In this document: one piece after another, positions 51,103 through 60,415 of the stretch
Numbering within the stretch: position 1 is the first letter of the stretch
How the letters are laid out: each line of letters starts with the position of its first letter
Assembly: GCF_013371465.1 (NCBI RefSeq)
Contig: NZ_JABWDU010000002.1
Span: 785,666 to 849,665, forward strand
DNA: 64,000 nucleotides
Direction of reading: 5' to 3'
Source of the DNA: Ensifer oleiphilus
Lineage (GTDB): Bacteria; Pseudomonadota; Alphaproteobacteria; Rhizobiales; Rhizobiaceae
The notes under the pieces: model-generated
Database searches by the model: none
What the model was told of the DNA's origin: nothing
What the model saw: the letters and a program-made list of their open reading frames with translations, nothing else
Program-made: the position numbers and the translations under genes

Positions 51103-52049
51103 CAACCGTCGCTGAAAATTTCGTTCTGCCGGAACGTCGTGGTGCGGCCGGGCGGCTGTCGGACTTCTTCTGGAAGCACCCGCATGTGTTGCTCACGGTC
51201 ATGTTGGCGCCGCCGCTCCTGTGGCTCGGCGTCGTCTATATCGGCTCGCTCTTTGCGCTGCTGCTGCAGAGCTTCTTCTCGATCGACGACTTCTCCGGCC
51301 TGATCAATTACGAGTTCACCTTCGCCACCTACCGCCAGCTGCTGAGCGAAACCAATCTCGACATCATCCTGCGCACGGTATCGATGGCGGCCGTCGTGAC
51401 GGTCGCCTCGGCACTTATCGCCTTCCCGATCGCCTATTACGCGGCGCGTTACGCGCAGGGAAAATGGAAGGTGCTGTTCTACCTCGGCATCATGCTGCCG
51501 CTCTGGTCGAGCTATCTCGTCAAGATCTATGCCTGGAAGCTGATCCTCGCAAAGGAAGGCATCGTCACCTGGTTCCTGGCCAAGGTGCATCTGCAGTGGT
51601 TGCTCGATGCCTGGCTCTCGCTTCCCGTCGTCGGCGGCAACTCGCTCTCGGTCAGCTACACCGGCACCTTCATCGTCTTCGTCTATGTCTGGCTGCCCTT
51701 CATGATCCTGCCGATCCAGGCGGCACTCGAGCGCGTGCCGGGAAACCTGATCGAGGCGTCCTCCGATCTCGGCGGCACACCGGCCCAGACCTTCCGCTAC
51801 GTGCTGTTTCCCCTGGCGCTTCCGGGCATCGTTGCCGGCTCGATCTTCACGTTTTCGCTGACGCTTGGCGATTACATCATTCCGCAGATCATCGGCTCTT
51901 CCCGGCTGTTCATCGGCCAGGCGGTCTATGCCCAGCAGGGCACGGCCGGCAACATCCCGCTGGCCGCCGCCTTTACCGTCGTGCCGATCGTCATCATGGG
52001 CGCCTATCTCTATATGGCCAAACGCATGGGAGCCTTCGATGCGCTCTGA
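51099..52049 (+). CDS. putrescine/spermidine-type ABC transporter permease (PotB/PotH-like)
   Basis: A 316-residue permease. The first membrane helix is preceded by an N-terminal cytoplasmic part of about 30 residues. [16 protein letters not shown]-type loops follow, and the EAA coupling loop reads [20 protein letters not shown] near residue 220; [20 protein letters not shown] is a characteristic PotB/PotH segment. It starts by overlapping the ATPase stop (ATGA) and overlaps the second permease by 11 bases. Confidence 0.88.
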   Translation: MTTVAENFVLPERRGAAGRLSDFFWKHPHVLLTVMLAPPLLWLGVVYIGSLFALLLQSFFSIDDFSGLINYEFTFATYRQLLSETNLDIILRTVSMAAVVTVASALIAFPIAYYAARYAQGKWKVLFYLGIMLPLWSSYLVKIYAWKLILAKEGIVTWFLAKVHLQWLLDAWLSLPVVGGNSLSVSYTGTFIVFVYVWLPFMILPIQAALERVPGNLIEASSDLGGTPAQTFRYVLFPLALPGIVAGSIFTFSLTLGDYIIPQIIGSSRLFIGQAVYAQQGTAGNIPLAAAFTVVPIVIMGAYLYMAKRMGAFDAL

Positions 52050-52854
52050 CCGACTCAACCGCTCGCCCCTCGGCTTGAAGATCGCCGCTGCCGCCGGCCT
52101 TGCCTTCATGCATGTGCCGATCCTGCTGATCTTCCTCTATGCCTTCACCACGGAGGAAAAGAGCTACCAGTTCCCGCCGCCGGGGCTGACGACGCAATGG
52201 TTCGCCGTTGCCTGGAACAGGCCGGATGTCTGGGCGGCGCTGACGCTGTCGGTCAAGGTCGCCTCGATCGCGACCGCCGTCGCCCTGGTGCTCGGCACGC
52301 TCTGTGCCGCCGCCGTCAGCCAGACACGGTTCTTCGGCCGCGAGACGATCTCGCTCCTCGTCATCCTGCCGATCGCGCTGCCCGGCATCATCACCGGCAT
52401 CGCGCTGCGCTCGGCCTTTTCGATTGCCGAATTCCCGTTTTCGTTCTGGACGATCGTGCTCGGCCACGCGACCTTCTGCATCGTCGTCGTTTACAACAAT
52501 GCGGTCGCGCGCTTCCGCCGCATCTCCGGCTCGCTGATCGAGGCCTCGATGGATCTCGGCGCCGATGGTTTCCAGACCTTTCGCTACATCATCCTGCCGA
52601 ACATCGGCACGGCGCTTCTGGCCGGCGGCATGCTCGCCTTCGCGCTGTCCTTCGACGAGGTGATCGTCACCACCTTTACCGCCGGCCAGCAGTCGACGCT
52701 GCCGATCTGGATGCTCGAAGAGCTCATCCGTCCGCGCCAGCGACCGGTGACCAACGTGGTCGCCATGATCGTCGTGCTGGTCACCTTCCTGCCGATCCTC
52801 GGCGCCTACTACCTGACCCGCGACGGCGACCAGATCGCCGGCGGCGGCAAATGA
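52039..52854 (+). CDS. putrescine/spermidine-type ABC transporter permease (PotC/PotI-like)
   Basis: A 271-residue second permease with a PotC/PotI layout: [19 protein letters not shown] at the first helix, the coupling loop [20 protein letters not shown], and [20 protein letters not shown] near the end. The ATG at 52039 lies inside the end of the PotB-like gene (11-base overlap), which gives translational coupling. The PatD gene follows 25 bases after its stop with its own ribosome site (AAGGGAGAA). Confidence 0.88.
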   Translation: MRSDRLNRSPLGLKIAAAAGLAFMHVPILLIFLYAFTTEEKSYQFPPPGLTTQWFAVAWNRPDVWAALTLSVKVASIATAVALVLGTLCAAAVSQTRFFGRETISLLVILPIALPGIITGIALRSAFSIAEFPFSFWTIVLGHATFCIVVVYNNAVARFRRISGSLIEASMDLGADGFQTFRYIILPNIGTALLAGGMLAFALSFDEVIVTTFTAGQQSTLPIWMLEELIRPRQRPVTNVVAMIVVLVTFLPILGAYYLTRDGDQIAGGGK

Positions 52855-52879
52855 ACAAGACTTTCAAGGGAGAACAGAC

Positions 52880-54307
52880 ATGGACACCCAGCTTTTGATC
52901 GGATCGCGCTTCGAGGCCGGAACCGAAGCCGAAGAGCTTATCCTCAACCCGCGCACCGGCGCAAAGATCATCGACCTGGCCGAAGCCTCGCACATGCAGG
53001 TCGAGTTGGCTGTCGACGCGGCGGAGCGCGCCTTCGTCTCCTGGTCGATGACGACGCCCGGTGAGCGCTCCGGCTACCTGCTGAAGATCGCCGACGCGAT
53101 CGAGAAGAATGCCGACGATTTTGCCGCGCTTGAAGCGCTCAACTGCGGCAAGCCGATCAATGCCGTGAAGAACGACGAATTGCCGGCGATCGTCGACTGC
53201 TGGCGCTTTTTTGCCGGCGCCATCCGCAACCTGCATGCGCCGACGGCAGGCGAATATCTGCCGGGACACACGTCCATGGTCCGCCGCGATCCGGTCGGCA
53301 TCGTCGGCTCGATCGCGCCCTGGAACTATCCGCTGATGATGATGGCATGGAAGCTGGCGCCGGCGATTGCCGGCGGCAACACGGTCGTCTTCAAGCCGTC
53401 CGAGCAGACGCCGCTGACGGCGCTGAAGCTCGCCCGCCTGCTCGCCGACATCCTGCCGGAAGGCGTCGTCAACGTCGTCACCGGCCGCGGCGAGACCGTC
53501 GGCAACGCGCTGATCAACCACCCCAAGATCGCGATGGTCTCGATCACCGGCGACGTCGCCACCGGCAAGAAGGTGCTGACGGCCGCCGCCAAGACGGTGA
53601 AGCGCACGCATCTGGAGCTCGGCGGCAAGGCGCCGGTCATCGTCTATGACGATGCCGACCTCGAAGCGGTCGTCAACGGCATCCGCACCTTCGGCTACTA
53701 CAATGCCGGCCAGGACTGCACCGCCGCTTGCCGCATCTATGCCGAGGCCGGCATCTACGAAAAGCTCGTCGCCGACCTGAGCTCGGCTGTTTCGACCATC
53801 CGCTACAATCTTGCCGACGACACAGAAAACGAGATCGGCCCGCTGATTTCCCGCCGCCAGCGCGACCGCGTCGCGAGCTTCGTCGAGCGCGCGGCCGACC
53901 AGAAGCACATCGAGATCACCACCGGCGGCAGCGCCGGCAGCGCCGACGGATTCTTCTTCCAGCCGACGGTGATCGCCGGCGCGACGCAGGAAGACGAGAT
54001 CGTTCGGCGCGAAGTGTTCGGCCCGGTCGTCTCCGTCACCCGCTTCACCGGCAAGGACGATGCCGTCGCCTGGGCCAACGACAGCGACTACGGCCTCGCC
54101 TCGTCGGTCTGGACCAAGGACATCTCCAAGGCGATGAACGCTGCGTCACGCCTGCAATACGGCTGCACCTGGATCAACACCCACTTCATGCTGACCAACG
54201 AGATGCCGCATGGCGGCGTCAAGCAGTCTGGCTACGGCAAGGACATGTCCGTCTATGCGCTGGAGGACTACACTGCGGTCCGCCACATCATGATCAACCA
54301 CGGCTAA
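52880..54307 (+). CDS. patD: gamma-aminobutyraldehyde dehydrogenase
   Basis: A 475-residue aldehyde dehydrogenase closely resembling E. coli PatD (YdcW). Shared stretches include [53 protein letters not shown] (catalytic Cys) and [15 protein letters not shown]; the general base Glu is in LELGGKAPV. It oxidises gamma-aminobutyraldehyde, the product of putrescine transamination or oxidation, to GABA with NAD. Its place right after a polyamine importer fits putrescine use. Betaine-aldehyde dehydrogenase is the nearest alternative, but the PatD-type stretches argue against it. No putrescine aminotransferase is visible in the window. Confidence 0.9.
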   Translation: MDTQLLIGSRFEAGTEAEELILNPRTGAKIIDLAEASHMQVELAVDAAERAFVSWSMTTPGERSGYLLKIADAIEKNADDFAALEALNCGKPINAVKNDELPAIVDCWRFFAGAIRNLHAPTAGEYLPGHTSMVRRDPVGIVGSIAPWNYPLMMMAWKLAPAIAGGNTVVFKPSEQTPLTALKLARLLADILPEGVVNVVTGRGETVGNALINHPKIAMVSITGDVATGKKVLTAAAKTVKRTHLELGGKAPVIVYDDADLEAVVNGIRTFGYYNAGQDCTAACRIYAEAGIYEKLVADLSSAVSTIRYNLADDTENEIGPLISRRQRDRVASFVERAADQKHIEITTGGSAGSADGFFFQPTVIAGATQEDEIVRREVFGPVVSVTRFTGKDDAVAWANDSDYGLASSVWTKDISKAMNAASRLQYGCTWINTHFMLTNEMPHGGVKQSGYGKDMSVYALEDYTAVRHIMINHG

Positions 54308-54379
54308 GCCTTCAGGCGTAGCGCGGCCTTTTCGGGCAGCGCCGCGCCTCTCGGGCCACGGCAAATGGGAGGAAATACC

Positions 54380-54874
54380 ATGTTGTACCGCCGCCAACTG
54401 CTCGTTGCCGCAGGCGCTCTGGGTCTGAGCGCCGTTCTCCAGGTGCCCTCAGGTTTCGCCGCCGATGCGGCGCCTGATGTCGTCAAGGCCTATGTCGCCG
54501 CCTGGAACGCCCATGATGCGGGCAAGGCCGCATCCTACTTCGCCGACGACGTCACTTACTACGACGCCTCCGTCGGCAAGCCCGTGACCGGCAAGGAGGC
54601 CGCCAAGACCGGTGTCATCGACAATTTCCTCAATGCGGCGCCCGATGCCGCCTGGACCATGAAGGGCGATCCCATCGCCAGCGGCGACAAGGTCTCCTTC
54701 GAATGGGAGTTTTCCGGCACCAATTCGGGCGCCTGGGCCGATGGCACGGCCGCAACCGGCAAGGCCTTCAAGTTCACCGGTGCCTCGGTGTTCACCGTCA
54801 AGGACGGCAAGATCGCCGCACAGAACGACTACTACGATGCGCTCGGCTTCTACAAACAGCTCGGCCTGCTGTAG
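54380..54874 (+). CDS. exported SnoaL/NTF2-like protein
   Basis: A 164-residue protein with an N-terminal signal (MLYRRQLLVAAGALGLSAVL, cleavage near SGFAADAA) and one SnoaL-like NTF2-fold domain. The domain shows VVKAYVAAWNAHDAGKAASY, FADDVTYYDAS and a closing strand FTVKDGKIAAQNDYYDALGF. Such domains bind small hydrophobic or carboxylate ligands; the role here is unknown. The ATG at 54380 follows GGGAGGAAA. It lies 72 bases after patD on the same strand and could be the last gene of that operon or independent. Confidence 0.8.
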   Translation: MLYRRQLLVAAGALGLSAVLQVPSGFAADAAPDVVKAYVAAWNAHDAGKAASYFADDVTYYDASVGKPVTGKEAAKTGVIDNFLNAAPDAAWTMKGDPIASGDKVSFEWEFSGTNSGAWADGTAATGKAFKFTGASVFTVKDGKIAAQNDYYDALGFYKQLGLL

Positions 54875-55152
54875 CCGGCCGTCCAGCCTGCGATACCGCC
54901 CTTCCCGTAGCCGCAAGACCGCGCTTGCGGCTAACCTTGCGCCCGCCCGCGAACAGAAACATGCGGACAAAACGCATAAAATAGCTTGCACGACGAAGAA
55001 ACATGAGTAACACGATCACCTTATAAGTTTCTGACCCTTGCTCAGAAGGTGTGTCGCATGCTTGCAAGAAGGATCGCTGCTTCAGCCGGGCTTCCGGCTG
55101 TGTCTCGCCCGCACCGTGCGAGCGATAGCGCATCTCTTCTGGATGCCCGCTC
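54875..55152. promoter_or_regulatory. intergenic region before fhuF
   Basis: A 278-base stretch without a convincing gene. Its middle (54960-55030) is AT-rich and probably holds the promoter of the iron genes. An inverted repeat TTCTGA-CCCTTGC-TCAGAA lies at 55029-55047, about 105 bases before the fhuF start; it could be an operator, though it does not match the Irr or RirA consensus as I know it. Confidence 0.4.
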
Positions 55153-55905
55153 ATGACGGCCGCCGCAGAAGCGATGATGGACACGGGCGGCGCCAAGATT
55201 TTGTCTGCTGCCTTTTCCGGCACGCACGCCTGGTGCAACGAGAAGATGATGCTGTCGGACGATCTTTCCGACGGCATGGCGCTGCCGGAGTTCTTCGCCT
55301 CCGGCGCCTTCGACCGGGCGCTCGACACCTATGCCGAAAAATCAGGGGGCACCGATCGCCGCGCGGTCGCCTCCATGTGGTCGCTCTACTATTTCTCGGC
55401 GCTCACCATTCCCTATCTCGTTGCCCGCGTGCTCGACCATCAGGTGTTACCGGTCTCCTTCGACCGCATGAAAGTGGCGCTATCCGACGATGGCCTGCCC
55501 CGCGCCTTTGGCGTTGCCGATGCCGGCGACTGGCAGGCGGGCGACAATGACGACGTCTTTGCCACCCTGGCACCGCTGATGGGCGAGCACCTTCGCGAGG
55601 TCGTCGGTTATCTCAAATCGACCGGCGGCATCGCGCCGAAACTCGCGTGGAACAACGCGCTCGTCTATATTGACTATGCCCTGCGCGCCGCCGGCGTCGA
55701 ACCGCTTCATGCCCAGGCCGAAGCGCTGATCGGCAGCAAGTTGCTGCCCGACGGTTCGCCCAACCCCTTCTTCGATTGCCTGCGCCACGAGGAAGAGGAC
55801 GGAGCACGCGTGTGCCGGCGCAAGATCTGCTGCCTGCGTTACCTGCTCCCGGGCGTTCGCAGCTGCGGCAGCCTTTGCGCCCTTCCCAGCCAACGGAATC
55901 AGTAG
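55153..55905 (+). CDS. fhuF: siderophore-iron reductase FhuF family
   Basis: A 250-residue FhuF-like protein. The diagnostic C-terminal [2Fe-2S] motif is present: ICCLRYLLPG then SCGSLC, giving CC-x10-C-x2-C. The upstream part has the family segment WNNALVYIDYALRAAG. FhuF-type proteins reduce ferric hydroxamate siderophores to release iron in the cytoplasm. The start at 55153 has a weak ribosome site, so a start a few codons downstream is possible. The iron-siderophore binding-protein gene begins 1 base after its stop, which points to one operon for iron uptake. Confidence 0.85.
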   Translation: MTAAAEAMMDTGGAKILSAAFSGTHAWCNEKMMLSDDLSDGMALPEFFASGAFDRALDTYAEKSGGTDRRAVASMWSLYYFSALTIPYLVARVLDHQVLPVSFDRMKVALSDDGLPRAFGVADAGDWQAGDNDDVFATLAPLMGEHLREVVGYLKSTGGIAPKLAWNNALVYIDYALRAAGVEPLHAQAEALIGSKLLPDGSPNPFFDCLRHEEEDGARVCRRKICCLRYLLPGVRSCGSLCALPSQRNQ

Positions 55906-55906
55906 C

Positions 55907-57052
55907 TTGCTTCAACTTGGTTTGCGGTCCGCCATCCGGATCATACTGACCCTCCTCATCACCCTTCCGCTTTTTGCCATCGCCGCCCGGGCCGAGGGCA
56001 AATGGCCGATGACAGTGAAGGATGCGGCCGGGCGCGAGGTGACGATCTCAGCGCCGCCAAAGGCGATCCTGCTCGGCAGCGGCTTCAATCTCGTCGCCCT
56101 GTCGCTCATTCACCCGGATCCCATCAGCCTGCTTGCGGGCTGGTCCGGCGACATGAAGGGGGCCAACCCCGAAATCTACGAGAGCTTCCGTCGGAAATTC
56201 CCCGCGATAGCCGACGTGCCGCTGATCGATGACGGCACGCTACCGGGCCTGTCCTACGAAACACTGCTGACGCTGAAGGCCGACCTCGCGATCCTTGCCA
56301 ACTGGCAGGCCGACAACGAGCCGGGCCAGCGCGCCATCGACTATCTCGCGAGCATCGGCGTGCCCGTCATCGTCGTGGATTTCAACAGCGATCCCCTGAA
56401 AGACACGCCCGACATGATGCGGCTTCTCGGGCGGATCCTGGAACGCGACGAACAGGCGGAAGCTTTCGCGCGGTTCTACGAGGACAAGCTGGCGTTGATC
56501 CGCTCTCGTGTCGCCGCCAAGCCCGAGCCACGTCCAACCGTGCTGATGGATGCCTTCCCGAAGCCCGACCAGTGCTGTTGGGCCTATGGCGTCGGCGGGC
56601 TCGGCGAATTCCTGACGGTCGCCGGTGGCCGCAACATCGCCGAAGGCGCGCTGCCACGCGCCGGCGGCACGGTCAGTGCCGAACCCGTCATTGCGGCAAA
56701 CCCCGACGTCTATATCGCCACGTCCTCTCCCGGTGGTGTGTATAGCGGCTTTTCCATCGGTCCCGGCGTTGCGGGGGATGACGCCCAGCAGACACTGGCG
56801 GCTGCGGTCAAGGCGCCGGTCCTCTCCGGTATCGCGGCAGTGGAGAACGGCCGCGTGCATGGCATCTGGAACTTCTTCAACGCCATCCCGCTCAACATAG
56901 TCGCTGCCGAAGCCTTCGCCCATTGGCTGCGGCCTGACATCTTTGCCGATCTCGCCCCCGAAAAGACCCTCGCCGAAATCAACGAGCGTTTCGCCGCCGT
57001 GCCCTTCGAGGGCACCTACACGGTCAGCCTCACCGCCGATACGCAGCGCTAG
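55907..57052 (+). CDS. iron-siderophore ABC transporter substrate-binding protein (FhuD/BtuF-like)
   Basis: A 381-residue periplasmic binding protein of the helical-backbone (FecB/FhuD) class. A signal sequence (IRIILTLLITLPLFAIAARA) is cleaved near ARAEGK. The domain starts with MTVKDAAGREVTISAPPKAI, continues with TLKADLAILANWQ, and ends with VAAEAFAHWLRPDIFADLAP. The start is a TTG at 55907, immediately after the fhuF stop and preceded by GGAA; no ATG is available before the signal. No permease or ATPase gene follows, so it must use a transporter encoded elsewhere. Confidence 0.85.
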   Translation: MLQLGLRSAIRIILTLLITLPLFAIAARAEGKWPMTVKDAAGREVTISAPPKAILLGSGFNLVALSLIHPDPISLLAGWSGDMKGANPEIYESFRRKFPAIADVPLIDDGTLPGLSYETLLTLKADLAILANWQADNEPGQRAIDYLASIGVPVIVVDFNSDPLKDTPDMMRLLGRILERDEQAEAFARFYEDKLALIRSRVAAKPEPRPTVLMDAFPKPDQCCWAYGVGGLGEFLTVAGGRNIAEGALPRAGGTVSAEPVIAANPDVYIATSSPGGVYSGFSIGPGVAGDDAQQTLAAAVKAPVLSGIAAVENGRVHGIWNFFNAIPLNIVAAEAFAHWLRPDIFADLAPEKTLAEINERFAAVPFEGTYTVSLTADTQR

Positions 57053-57173
57053 TAGGTCCTCGAAACCCACCACATTTGCAATTGGCGCAAAGGGTTGGCG
57101 AAAACACCCGCCGCTCGAACCAGCAAATGCCGAAGGCGTGACTTTCGAGCGCGCGAGGCGATGTTGCCACCCG

Positions 57174-57204
57174 CTCCTCACCCTATATAAGGGTTGGTGA
57201 GGAG
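57174..57204 (+). promoter_or_regulatory. hairpin that overlaps the ribosome site of the next gene
   Basis: CTCCTCACC at 57174-57182 pairs perfectly with GGTGAGGAG at 57196-57204; the inner CCTATATAAGG can extend it. The right arm covers the first part of the GGAGGAG ribosome site at 57201-57207, eight bases before the ATG at 57212. The fold would hide the site, so translation of the membrane protein may be conditional. Confidence 0.5.
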
Positions 57205-57211
57205 GAGCTTC

Positions 57212-57733
57212 ATGCTTTGGTTGATAGCGTTGGTTGGCGTGGCGATCGTGTATCTGGCGGCGCGTTTCAGCCGCTTTCGCCGGTGGGCCGAGCCCATCCT
57301 GTCGGTCGCAGTGGCAATCGCCCTGCTCTCCGCTTTCATCGTCTGGATCAGCGATCGCGGCGAGCGCAAGGCTCCGACACCCGAGCCGGTGGCGACAGAT
57401 CCCGCTGTTCCGGCAGCAAAGAACATCAGTCTCGGCGATGTGACATTCGAGCAAAGCCAGCCGGAGCGAAGTTTTCGCCTGCGCGGCACGGTCACCAACA
57501 ACGGCGCCACACCGCTTGAATATTTCCGGCTGTCCGTGACGCTCGAAGACTGCCCTCAAGACACCTGCGCGAAGATAGGCGACGACACAGCGCTTGTGCT
57601 GTCCCGCGTGCCCGCCGGACAGGCGAGGCCGTTTGAAACCTTCCTCACCTTCCCGAGCCGCGAAGGCGAGAGCCTGACGACGCCGAAATGGACCTACCAG
57701 GTGCTGGAAGTCCGCGGCGCCGCCAGCAAATAA
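57212..57733 (+). CDS. membrane-anchored protein of unknown function
   Basis: I do not recognise a named family with certainty. The 173-residue protein has two membrane segments (residues about 2-20, MLWLIALVGVAIVYLAA, and about 30-52), then a linker rich in Pro and Ala. A C-terminal extracytoplasmic beta domain (about 75-170) begins ISLGDVTFEQSQPERSFRLR and contains GTVTNNGATPLEYFRLSVTL, the look of FxLyD/DUF3426-like immunoglobulin-type domains. One cysteine pair (CPQDTC) may form a disulfide. The ATG at 57212 has a strong ribosome site covered by a hairpin. It stands alone between iron genes and a convergent hydrolase gene. Confidence 0.7.
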   Translation: MLWLIALVGVAIVYLAARFSRFRRWAEPILSVAVAIALLSAFIVWISDRGERKAPTPEPVATDPAVPAAKNISLGDVTFEQSQPERSFRLRGTVTNNGATPLEYFRLSVTLEDCPQDTCAKIGDDTALVLSRVPAGQARPFETFLTFPSREGESLTTPKWTYQVLEVRGAASK

Positions 57734-57757
57734 CGCCCGGCGCGCGTTGCGGTCCCT

Positions 57758-58342
57758 TCAAGCCGCCGATGCCGGCCGTAACGCCGAGACGATCTCGGCT
57801 GTCGTCGTCACCTCTGCGAACTCCGCCCGCAACGTCGCGACATGCGCCCGATGGATATCCGGAGCCGCAATCGTGCCGCCCGCGCCATCCGGCTGGTCGA
57901 AACAATCGCAGGCATCCTCCACCAGGATCACCCGATAACCGAGATTGGCGCCGACCCGCACCGACGTCGAGACGCACATATCCGTCGAAATGCCGAAGAG
58001 CACGATCGTATCGACGCCAAGCCGGCGCAGGCGCAGGTCGAGATCCGTGCCGATGAAGGCGGCATTGACGCTCTTGCTGACAAGCGGCTCGTCGCCTTCA
58101 GGCGCAAAACCCGGACGCGGCGCATTGCCTGGCGCGCCGCGAGCAAGCGTAGAGCCCGGCGCGACGCTGTCGTGACGCACATGGATGATCGGCCGGCGGC
58201 CGGCGCGCCAGGCGGCGAGCAAAGCACGGCCGTTGTCGTCAACATCGGCGTTCCAGCGCGGCGGCCAGGGGGCGGCGTCGAACGCCTGCTGCATGTCGAT
58301 CGGGATCAGGACGGCATTGTCGGGAAGTCGCTGTTTGGTCAT
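57758..58342 (-). CDS. isochorismatase-family cysteine hydrolase
   Basis: A 194-residue cysteine hydrolase of the isochorismatase superfamily. The catalytic triad is visible as Asp16 (VLIPIDMQQAF), Lys90 (LVSKSVNAAF) and Cys123 (GISTDMCVSTS), in the normal order. Family members hydrolyse amides such as nicotinamide, carbamates or biuret, or the ether of isochorismate; no sequence feature decides the substrate. It is divergent from the Lrp-family gene that starts at 58457, which probably regulates it. Confidence 0.87.
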   Translation of the reverse strand: MTKQRLPDNAVLIPIDMQQAFDAAPWPPRWNADVDDNGRALLAAWRAGRRPIIHVRHDSVAPGSTLARGAPGNAPRPGFAPEGDEPLVSKSVNAAFIGTDLDLRLRRLGVDTIVLFGISTDMCVSTSVRVGANLGYRVILVEDACDCFDQPDGAGGTIAAPDIHRAHVATLRAEFAEVTTTAEIVSALRPASAA

Positions 58343-58456
58343 GGCTAACGCTCCTTGGTTGCCTCAGGAAGCTAGCCGCTCTATCGTCCGGTTTCATTGG
58401 ACATCATGACGTTGAACCGGACGATCTTCCGGCTTAACGACTTCGAGGGCGACACA

Positions 58457-58900
58457 TTGACAGAAATGGATGAGAAGGACCGACTGCTGGTCGCCGCGCT
58501 TCGCCAGGATTCACGCCAGAGCCTGGTAGCGCTTGCGCGCCATGCCGGCCTGTCGCGCAGTGCTGCCCATGAACGCCTGCGCCGGCTCGAAACGAAGGGC
58601 GTGATCGCCGGCTACACCATCCGCTTGGGGATCGAGGACAAGACGCCGGTGGTGCGCGCGTTGATCGCCATATCCTTCCAGCCGGGCAAGAACTGCGACC
58701 ACATCGTGCCGCATCTGGCCGGCATGCCGCCTGTCGTCAGTTGCTGGTCGCTCGCTGGCGAGACGGATCTGATGCTCTTGATCGAATGCGCCTCGAATGG
58801 CGACCTCGACACCATCCGCCGCCAGATCTCGCTGATATCGGGCGTCGCCACGGTGCAGACCCATGTGGCTCTGCGCACCCATTTCGACCGGCGGGACTGA
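58457..58900 (+). CDS. Lrp/AsnC-family transcriptional regulator
   Basis: A 147-residue Lrp/AsnC protein. The N-terminal helix-turn-helix (MDEKDRLLVAALRQDSRQSL, then LSRSAAHERLRRLETKGVI) is followed by the RAM effector domain (VVRALIAISFQPG, then CWSLAGETDLMLLIECASNG). A TTG at 58457 (LTEMDEKDR) is chosen because GAGGG lies seven bases upstream; an ATG at 58466 or a longer form from 58397 is possible. It is divergent from the isochorismatase-family gene and is its probable regulator. Amino acids are the common effectors of this family. Confidence 0.83.
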   Translation: MTEMDEKDRLLVAALRQDSRQSLVALARHAGLSRSAAHERLRRLETKGVIAGYTIRLGIEDKTPVVRALIAISFQPGKNCDHIVPHLAGMPPVVSCWSLAGETDLMLLIECASNGDLDTIRRQISLISGVATVQTHVALRTHFDRRD

Positions 58901-58970
58901 TAGCGCAACGGCGCTCCCCGACGGCGCGCTTCGTTCCGGCGCCATTGCCACCGCTGAGCCATAGATACTT

Positions 58971-59000
58971 GCATTCCTGTGCTCGTCACAGAAATCCAGC
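58971..59000. repeat. single arm of the inverted-repeat element seen at 27556-27710
   Basis: GCATTCCTGTGCTCGTCACA followed by GAAATCCAGC is nearly the same as the left arm at 27558-27587. It lies in the convergent gap between the Lrp and Rieske genes (58901-59059). Its palindromic CTGTGCTCGTCACAG-type core could act as a bidirectional transcript end. Confidence 0.6.
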
Positions 59001-59059
59001 GACGGCGCGTCCACGCCGTCAGCTATGGGCTTCGCCAAGCCGCAGTGTTCGCAGGTCTC

Positions 59060-60343
59060 TCACAGCGCGGCAGCGGCAACGCTCGCACCCTGCGGAGCTG
59101 CCGACGAAACAATGGTCGGCCGGCTGATCTCGTCGAGATACCAGTTAATGTAGCGCAGTTCGTTCTGCTCCATCGGCGCGATCGGCCCGGGTACGAAATA
59201 GTGCGAGCGCACGCCGCGGGAGGTGTGCTCGATGATCGCCTTGTCCTCGTCCGTCGTCACCGTCCAAAGCCAGATGAGCTTTTCGAGATCGTAGTCCCGC
59301 CCCTCCTCGGCCTTGCCGTCGACGAGCCAGATCAGCTCCATCTCGCAGGTGCCTGCCGTCTTCGGGATGAAGCGGTAGATCATGCCGTGATCGGGGTAGC
59401 AGACGAGGAATGTGGTGCCACCGAGATGGATGGAGGTGACGCCGCCGTCGAAATCGCTGAAACGGCCCATCAGGGTGCTGAGCGGCTGGCCGTCCTTGCT
59501 GCCGGTCTTGACGCCGTCATAGAGCGCGTAGCGGAAGGCATGCACCGTTTCCTTGCCGCCTGCCGAGGACTGCCAGTGGTCGCCGGAGCCGACCTCGATG
59601 CCGAGCGCGCAGGTGCGCGCCTCCATCTTCGCATTCAGCTCCTCGATCATGTGCAGCGGCTGTTCGAGCGCGTGCGTCTCGGAATACTCCGGGTGCGCCG
59701 GGCCGCAATGGTAGCACTCGACATAGTTCTCGACCGCGAGCTTCCAGTTGGCATCGACGGGGTAGGACTGCCGGTGCGCGACCTTGGCCTCCGCCCAGCC
59801 ATATTGGCCGCAGGTGGCATGCAGGAGATTCTCGACCTCGGTGAAATCAAGCGGCTCATCGGCAAAGGAGATGAAGATCAGCCCCTCCACGACACGCACA
59901 TGCAGCTTCTTCAGCCCGTGGTCCTCGCGCTTGAAATCCTTCGGCATCAGTCGCGCTGCCTTCAGTGCGCCGTCATTGCCATAGGTCCAGGCGTGATAGG
60001 GACAGACGAAGGCGCGGGCATTGCCCTTGTCCTTGGTGCAGACCTCGGCGCCGCGGTGACGGCAGACGTTCAGCATCGCATGGATCGCGCCGGTGGCAGT
60101 GCGGGTCACGATCACCTGCTCGGAGGCCATGCGGAAGACTTCGAAGTCATTGGGGTTCGGGATCACGCTTTCATGCGCGACGCAGTGCCAGTGGCGACGA
60201 AACACCCGGTCGAGATCGCGCTCGTAGATATCCTCGTCGTGGTAGAAGGCGCGGACGAGCCCATGGCCCGGCCGATGCGCAGCGACCAGCTGATCGATGC
60301 GGTCGCCCGCGACGGTGGTATTGGAAAGGTCCGATGCGAACAT
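59060..60343 (-). CDS. Rieske non-haem iron oxygenase, alpha subunit (GbcA/stachydrine-demethylase-like)
   Basis: A 427-residue ring-hydroxylating-oxygenase alpha subunit. The Rieske [2Fe-2S] ligands are CRHRG and CPYHAW (C-x-H...C-x2-H, residues about 94-116). The mononuclear iron site is ENYVECYHCGPAHPEYSE. The ENYxECYHC form is common in betaine demethylases such as GbcA and Stc2, which remove a methyl group from glycine betaine or proline betaine. It needs a ferredoxin reductase partner, not seen here. The ATG at 60343 follows GGGAG. It lies downstream of two FAD/GcvT dehydrogenases that could act on the demethylated product. Confidence 0.85.
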   Translation of the reverse strand: MFASDLSNTTVAGDRIDQLVAAHRPGHGLVRAFYHDEDIYERDLDRVFRRHWHCVAHESVIPNPNDFEVFRMASEQVIVTRTATGAIHAMLNVCRHRGAEVCTKDKGNARAFVCPYHAWTYGNDGALKAARLMPKDFKREDHGLKKLHVRVVEGLIFISFADEPLDFTEVENLLHATCGQYGWAEAKVAHRQSYPVDANWKLAVENYVECYHCGPAHPEYSETHALEQPLHMIEELNAKMEARTCALGIEVGSGDHWQSSAGGKETVHAFRYALYDGVKTGSKDGQPLSTLMGRFSDFDGGVTSIHLGGTTFLVCYPDHGMIYRFIPKTAGTCEMELIWLVDGKAEEGRDYDLEKLIWLWTVTTDEDKAIIEHTSRGVRSHYFVPGPIAPMEQNELRYINWYLDEISRPTIVSSAAPQGASVAAAAL

Positions 60344-60415
60344 GGGCCTGAACTCCCGAAAGGTGGACCGGAAGAACCGCGTTCCGGCGCGCGTATTTTC
60401 GTTGTGCCTCGAAAG

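Noticed and set aside
52880-54307. Betaine-aldehyde dehydrogenase (betB)
   Set aside because: The long stretches shared with PatD and the polyamine importer context favour gamma-aminobutyraldehyde dehydrogenase; no choline dehydrogenase is adjacent.
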